Assembly (NCBI RefSeq): GCF_026262645.1
Contig: NZ_SHNO01000001.1
Span: forward strand, 1,736,001 to 1,800,000
DNA length: 64,000 nt
Direction: 5' to 3'
DNA from: Candidatus Marimicrobium litorale
Lineage (GTDB): Bacteria; Pseudomonadota; Gammaproteobacteria; Pseudomonadales; Halieaceae
The position numbers and the translations under genes were made by a program. Under the pieces are notes generated by a model. That model was not told the origin of the DNA, made no database searches, and saw only the letters and a program-made list of their open reading frames with translations. Below, piece by piece: positions 61,579-64,000 of this stretch; the stretch's first letter is position 1, and the number at the start of each line of letters is the position of its first letter.

Positions 61579-64000
61579 CTAAAGTTTGCCGCAACACTGC
61601 TTGTACTTCTTGCCACTACCACAGGGGCAGGGCTCGTTGCGACCGACCTTGGGCTGCTCCCGGGTAAAGGTTTGCGGCTGCACCGGCTCCTCGGCCTCGC
61701 CCAACGCTGCTGCCTCCGGCTCCATCGCAGACGCCTCCGCATGCTGAAAAGCCAGCTGCTCGCGGGACGCCTCGAGGCGTCGCTGCTCTTCAATAGCGGC
61801 GGCTTCATCCGGGCTTTGTATCTGCACGTGGCTGAGGAACTTGATGACCTCATACTTGAGATTATCCAGCAACTGCTGGAACAATTCGAAAGATTCCCGC
61901 TTGTACTCCTGCTTGGGGTTTTTCTGCGCATAGGCGCGCAGATGAATGCCCTGCCGCAGATGATCCATGGTGGCGAGGTGTTCTTTCCACAGGGTGTCGA
62001 GAATTTGCAGCATGATTTGCTTCTCGATCTTATGCATATCATCACCGACCGCGGCCGCCTTGGTAGCGTAAGACGCCTCTATTGCTGTCATTATTTTCGT
62101 GCGTAATGTTTCTTCGTGCAGTTGATTATCTTCTTCCAGCCACTGCTGTAGAGGCAAGTTGATTGCAAACTCGGCCTCCAGTTGTCTTTCCAGTCCCGTC
62201 ACATCCCACTGTTCCTCTATGCTGCCAGGGGGAATATAGCTGTCGACAGCACCAGCCACGACATCCTGCCGAATAGCGACAATAGTGTCGGCAATATCTG
62301 CCTCCGTAAGCAGGTCTTCACGCTGTTGATAAATAATCTGACGCTGATCATTAGCCACGTCATCGAACTCCAGCAACTGCTTGCGGATATCGAAGTTACG
62401 GCCCTCCACTTTGCGCTGGGCTTTTTCGATGGCGTTGGTCACCATACGGTGCTCAATAGCCTCGCCCTTGTCCATGCCCAATGCCTGCATGAAACCCTTG
62501 ACCCGCTCCGACGCGAATATCCGCATCAGGTTATCTTCCATAGACAGATAAAATCGAGACACGCCCGGATCGCCCTGTCGGCCCGCACGGCCGCGCAACT
62601 GATTATCGATGCGACGGGACTCGTGCCGCTCCGTGCCGAGTATATGCAGGCCTCCAGCTGCGAGCACCTTGTCATGACGCTCCTTCCACACCGCCAGCAC
62701 TGTCTCTCGCTTGGCATCGCCGGCGTCACCCAGGGCCTTGAGCTCAGCCTCCAGATTACCCCCCAGCACAATGTCGGTGCCGCGTCCGGCCATGTTAGTC
62801 GCGATGGTCACTACCCCGGGGCGGCCGGCCTGTGCGATGATTTCTGCTTCCTGCTCGTGGTACTTCGCGTTCAGTACTTTGTGCTCAATCTTCGCCTTGC
62901 GGAACCGTGTCGACATCGCTTCGGACGTCTCTACCGACGCGGTGCCAACCAGCACCGGCGCACCGCTCTGCATGCACTCCCGAACATCTTCCACAATGGC
63001 GTCAAACTTTTCCTCTACCGTGAGGTAGACAACGTCGTTCATGTCATCCCGCTGCTGCTGTACATTGGTGGGAATCACCAATACCTCCAGGCCATAGATC
63101 TGGCGGAACTCAAACGCCTCGGTATCGGCAGTACCGGTCATGCCGGATAGTTTGCCGTACAGCCTGAAGTAGTTCTGAAAGGTCGTAGACGCAAGGGTCT
63201 GGCTTTCACTCTGGATCGCAACACCCTCTTTCGCCTCAAGCGCCTGGTGCAGGCCCTCGGAGAGCCGGCGTCCCTGCATGGTCCGTCCGGTATGCTCGTC
63301 GATCAGTACCACCTGACCGTCCTTGACAATGTACTCGACATCCTTGTGAAACATTGCGTGAGCACGCAAGCCGGAATGTACATGATGCAGCAGACTCAAA
63401 TTGGTGGCGCCATAGAGGTTGTCGCCCTCTTCGAGCAACCCCTCCTTGATCATCAGTTCCTCGATGAACTCGTGCCCGGCCTCGGTAAGCTCTACCTGAC
63501 GCTGCTTTTCATCGATAGTGAAATGACCTGCCTCCCCCTCCGTGTCCTCTTTCAGAGAGGGAATAAGGCGATTGATGCGCTTGTAAAGTTCCGAGCTGTC
63601 CTCAGAGGCGCCAGAGATAATAAGGGGCGTGCGCGCCTCATCAATCAGGATCGAATCAACCTCGTCTACGATGGCAAAATGCAAGCCACGCTGCGCCCGC
63701 TCCTCGAGTGAAAACGCCATATTGTCGCGCAAGTAGTCAAAGCCAAACTCGTTGTTCGTACCGTACACGATATCCGCGGTGTAAGCCGTGTGTTTTTCCT
63801 GCGGCGACTGGCCTGAGCGCACAACGCCCACGGAAATTCCAAGAAACTCATAGAGTGGCCCCATCCACTGGGCGTCCCGGGTAGCCAGATAATCATTCAC
63901 AGTGATCAGGTGAACGCTGTCGCCGGACAGTGCATTGAGATAGGCGGGCAGCGTGGCCACCAGAGTCTTGCCCTCTCCGGTGCGCATCTCTGCAATCTTG
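61579..64000 (-). CDS. secA: Preprotein translocase ATPase SecA, C-terminal part
   Basis: The window edge removes the N-terminal 100 or so residues; about 806 remain. Walker A (MRTGEGKT) is close to the edge, followed by the DEAD-like [33 protein letters not shown] and the helical scaffold. The C-terminal zinc-binding SEC-C motif [14 protein letters not shown] is complete and helps bind SecB and lipids. It is the first gene of the secA-argJ-mutT run on this strand. Confidence 0.97.
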   Translation of the reverse strand, partial: KIAEMRTGEGKTLVATLPAYLNALSGDSVHLITVNDYLATRDAQWMGPLYEFLGISVGVVRSGQSPQEKHTAYTADIVYGTNNEFGFDYLRDNMAFSLEERAQRGLHFAIVDEVDSILIDEARTPLIISGASEDSSELYKRINRLIPSLKEDTEGEAGHFTIDEKQRQVELTEAGHEFIEELMIKEGLLEEGDNLYGATNLSLLHHVHSGLRAHAMFHKDVEYIVKDGQVVLIDEHTGRTMQGRRLSEGLHQALEAKEGVAIQSESQTLASTTFQNYFRLYGKLSGMTGTADTEAFEFRQIYGLEVLVIPTNVQQQRDDMNDVVYLTVEEKFDAIVEDVRECMQSGAPVLVGTASVETSEAMSTRFRKAKIEHKVLNAKYHEQEAEIIAQAGRPGVVTIATNMAGRGTDIVLGGNLEAELKALGDAGDAKRETVLAVWKERHDKVLAAGGLHILGTERHESRRIDNQLRGRAGRQGDPGVSRFYLSMEDNLMRIFASERVKGFMQALGMDKGEAIEHRMVTNAIEKAQRKVEGRNFDIRKQLLEFDDVANDQRQIIYQQREDLLTEADIADTIVAIRQDVVAGAVDSYIPPGSIEEQWDVTGLERQLEAEFAINLPLQQWLEEDNQLHEETLRTKIMTAIEASYATKAAAVGDDMHKIEKQIMLQILDTLWKEHLATMDHLRQGIHLRAYAQKNPKQEYKRESFELFQQLLDNLKYEVIKFLSHVQIQSPDEAAAIEEQRRLEASREQLAFQHAEASAMEPEAAALGEAEEPVQPQTFTREQPKVGRNEPCPCGSGKKYKQCCGKL

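Overview
The window looks like a chromosomal segment of a free-living, probably marine gammaproteobacterium. The gene order secA-argJ-mutT, the divergent pilA / pilB-pilC-pilD-coaE block, the complete gspC-N operon, ampD/nadC and the wealth of acyl-CoA enzymes together resemble the OM60/NOR5 (Halieaceae, Cellvibrionales) group. This placement is an inference from gene content and was not checked by any search. Base composition and coding density look even. I saw no insertion sequence, prophage, CRISPR array or rRNA operon, and one tRNA (Thr, CGT anticodon).

Layout. 1-8.2 kb (mostly minus strand): the N-terminal part of a beta-lactamase-fold hydrolase, then an acyl-CoA catabolic operon (HMG-CoA-synthase-like/OB-fold fusion, SCP2-type thiolase, MaoC hydratase, acyl-CoA dehydrogenase, crotonase, CitE-type lyase), a divergent crotonase and a small exported DsbA-like protein without a CxxC centre. 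8.3-15.7 kb: a cytochrome-c-type fatty acid cis/trans isomerase with a PepSY membrane partner, a solute-binding protein, an exported-type tyrosine phosphatase and a pair of acyl-CoA dehydrogenases. 15.7-19.2 kb: a sodium:amino acid symporter, aminopeptidase P and a 59-residue rubredoxin. 19.3-30.9 kb: a complete type II secretion operon, gspC to gspN, with a recognisable promoter. 31-34 kb: an acyl-CoA dehydrogenase, tRNA-Thr, a DUF6285 protein and an APH-type kinase that together resemble LvaC/LvaB/LvaA of 4-hydroxyacyl-CoA catabolism. 34-46.3 kb: carbonic anhydrase with a GAF/degenerate-GGDEF protein, YajQ, a ketopantoate-reductase-like protein, a YhhN protein, a Ser/Thr kinase paired with an FHA-domain sigma-54 activator, AmpD, NadC, an RraA-like protein, a methyltransferase and a LysR regulator. 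46.4-48.6 kb: malate synthase G. 48.7-59.9 kb: a type IV pilus region. 59.9-64 kb: MutT-type Nudix protein, ArgJ and the C-terminal part of SecA.

How the parts fit. PilD is the only prepilin peptidase seen here and could process both type IV pilins and the five Gsp pseudopilins. pilA has a well-matched sigma-54 (-24/-12) promoter and upstream TTGTCAC repeats, which suggests PilR-type control. A strong terminator after pilA separates it from a tightly overlapping set of a polyprenyl-phosphate-sugar-synthase-like GT2 and two paralogous multi-membrane GT-C/TPR proteins of the TMTC type, followed by a second pilin. I read this as a candidate pilin O-glycosylation locus of an uncommon type; it is the most interesting system in the window. 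The second is the acyl-CoA operon in which a thiolase is coupled to an HMG-CoA-synthase-like protein that lacks the usual nucleophilic cysteine and is fused to a zinc-ribbon/OB-fold domain.
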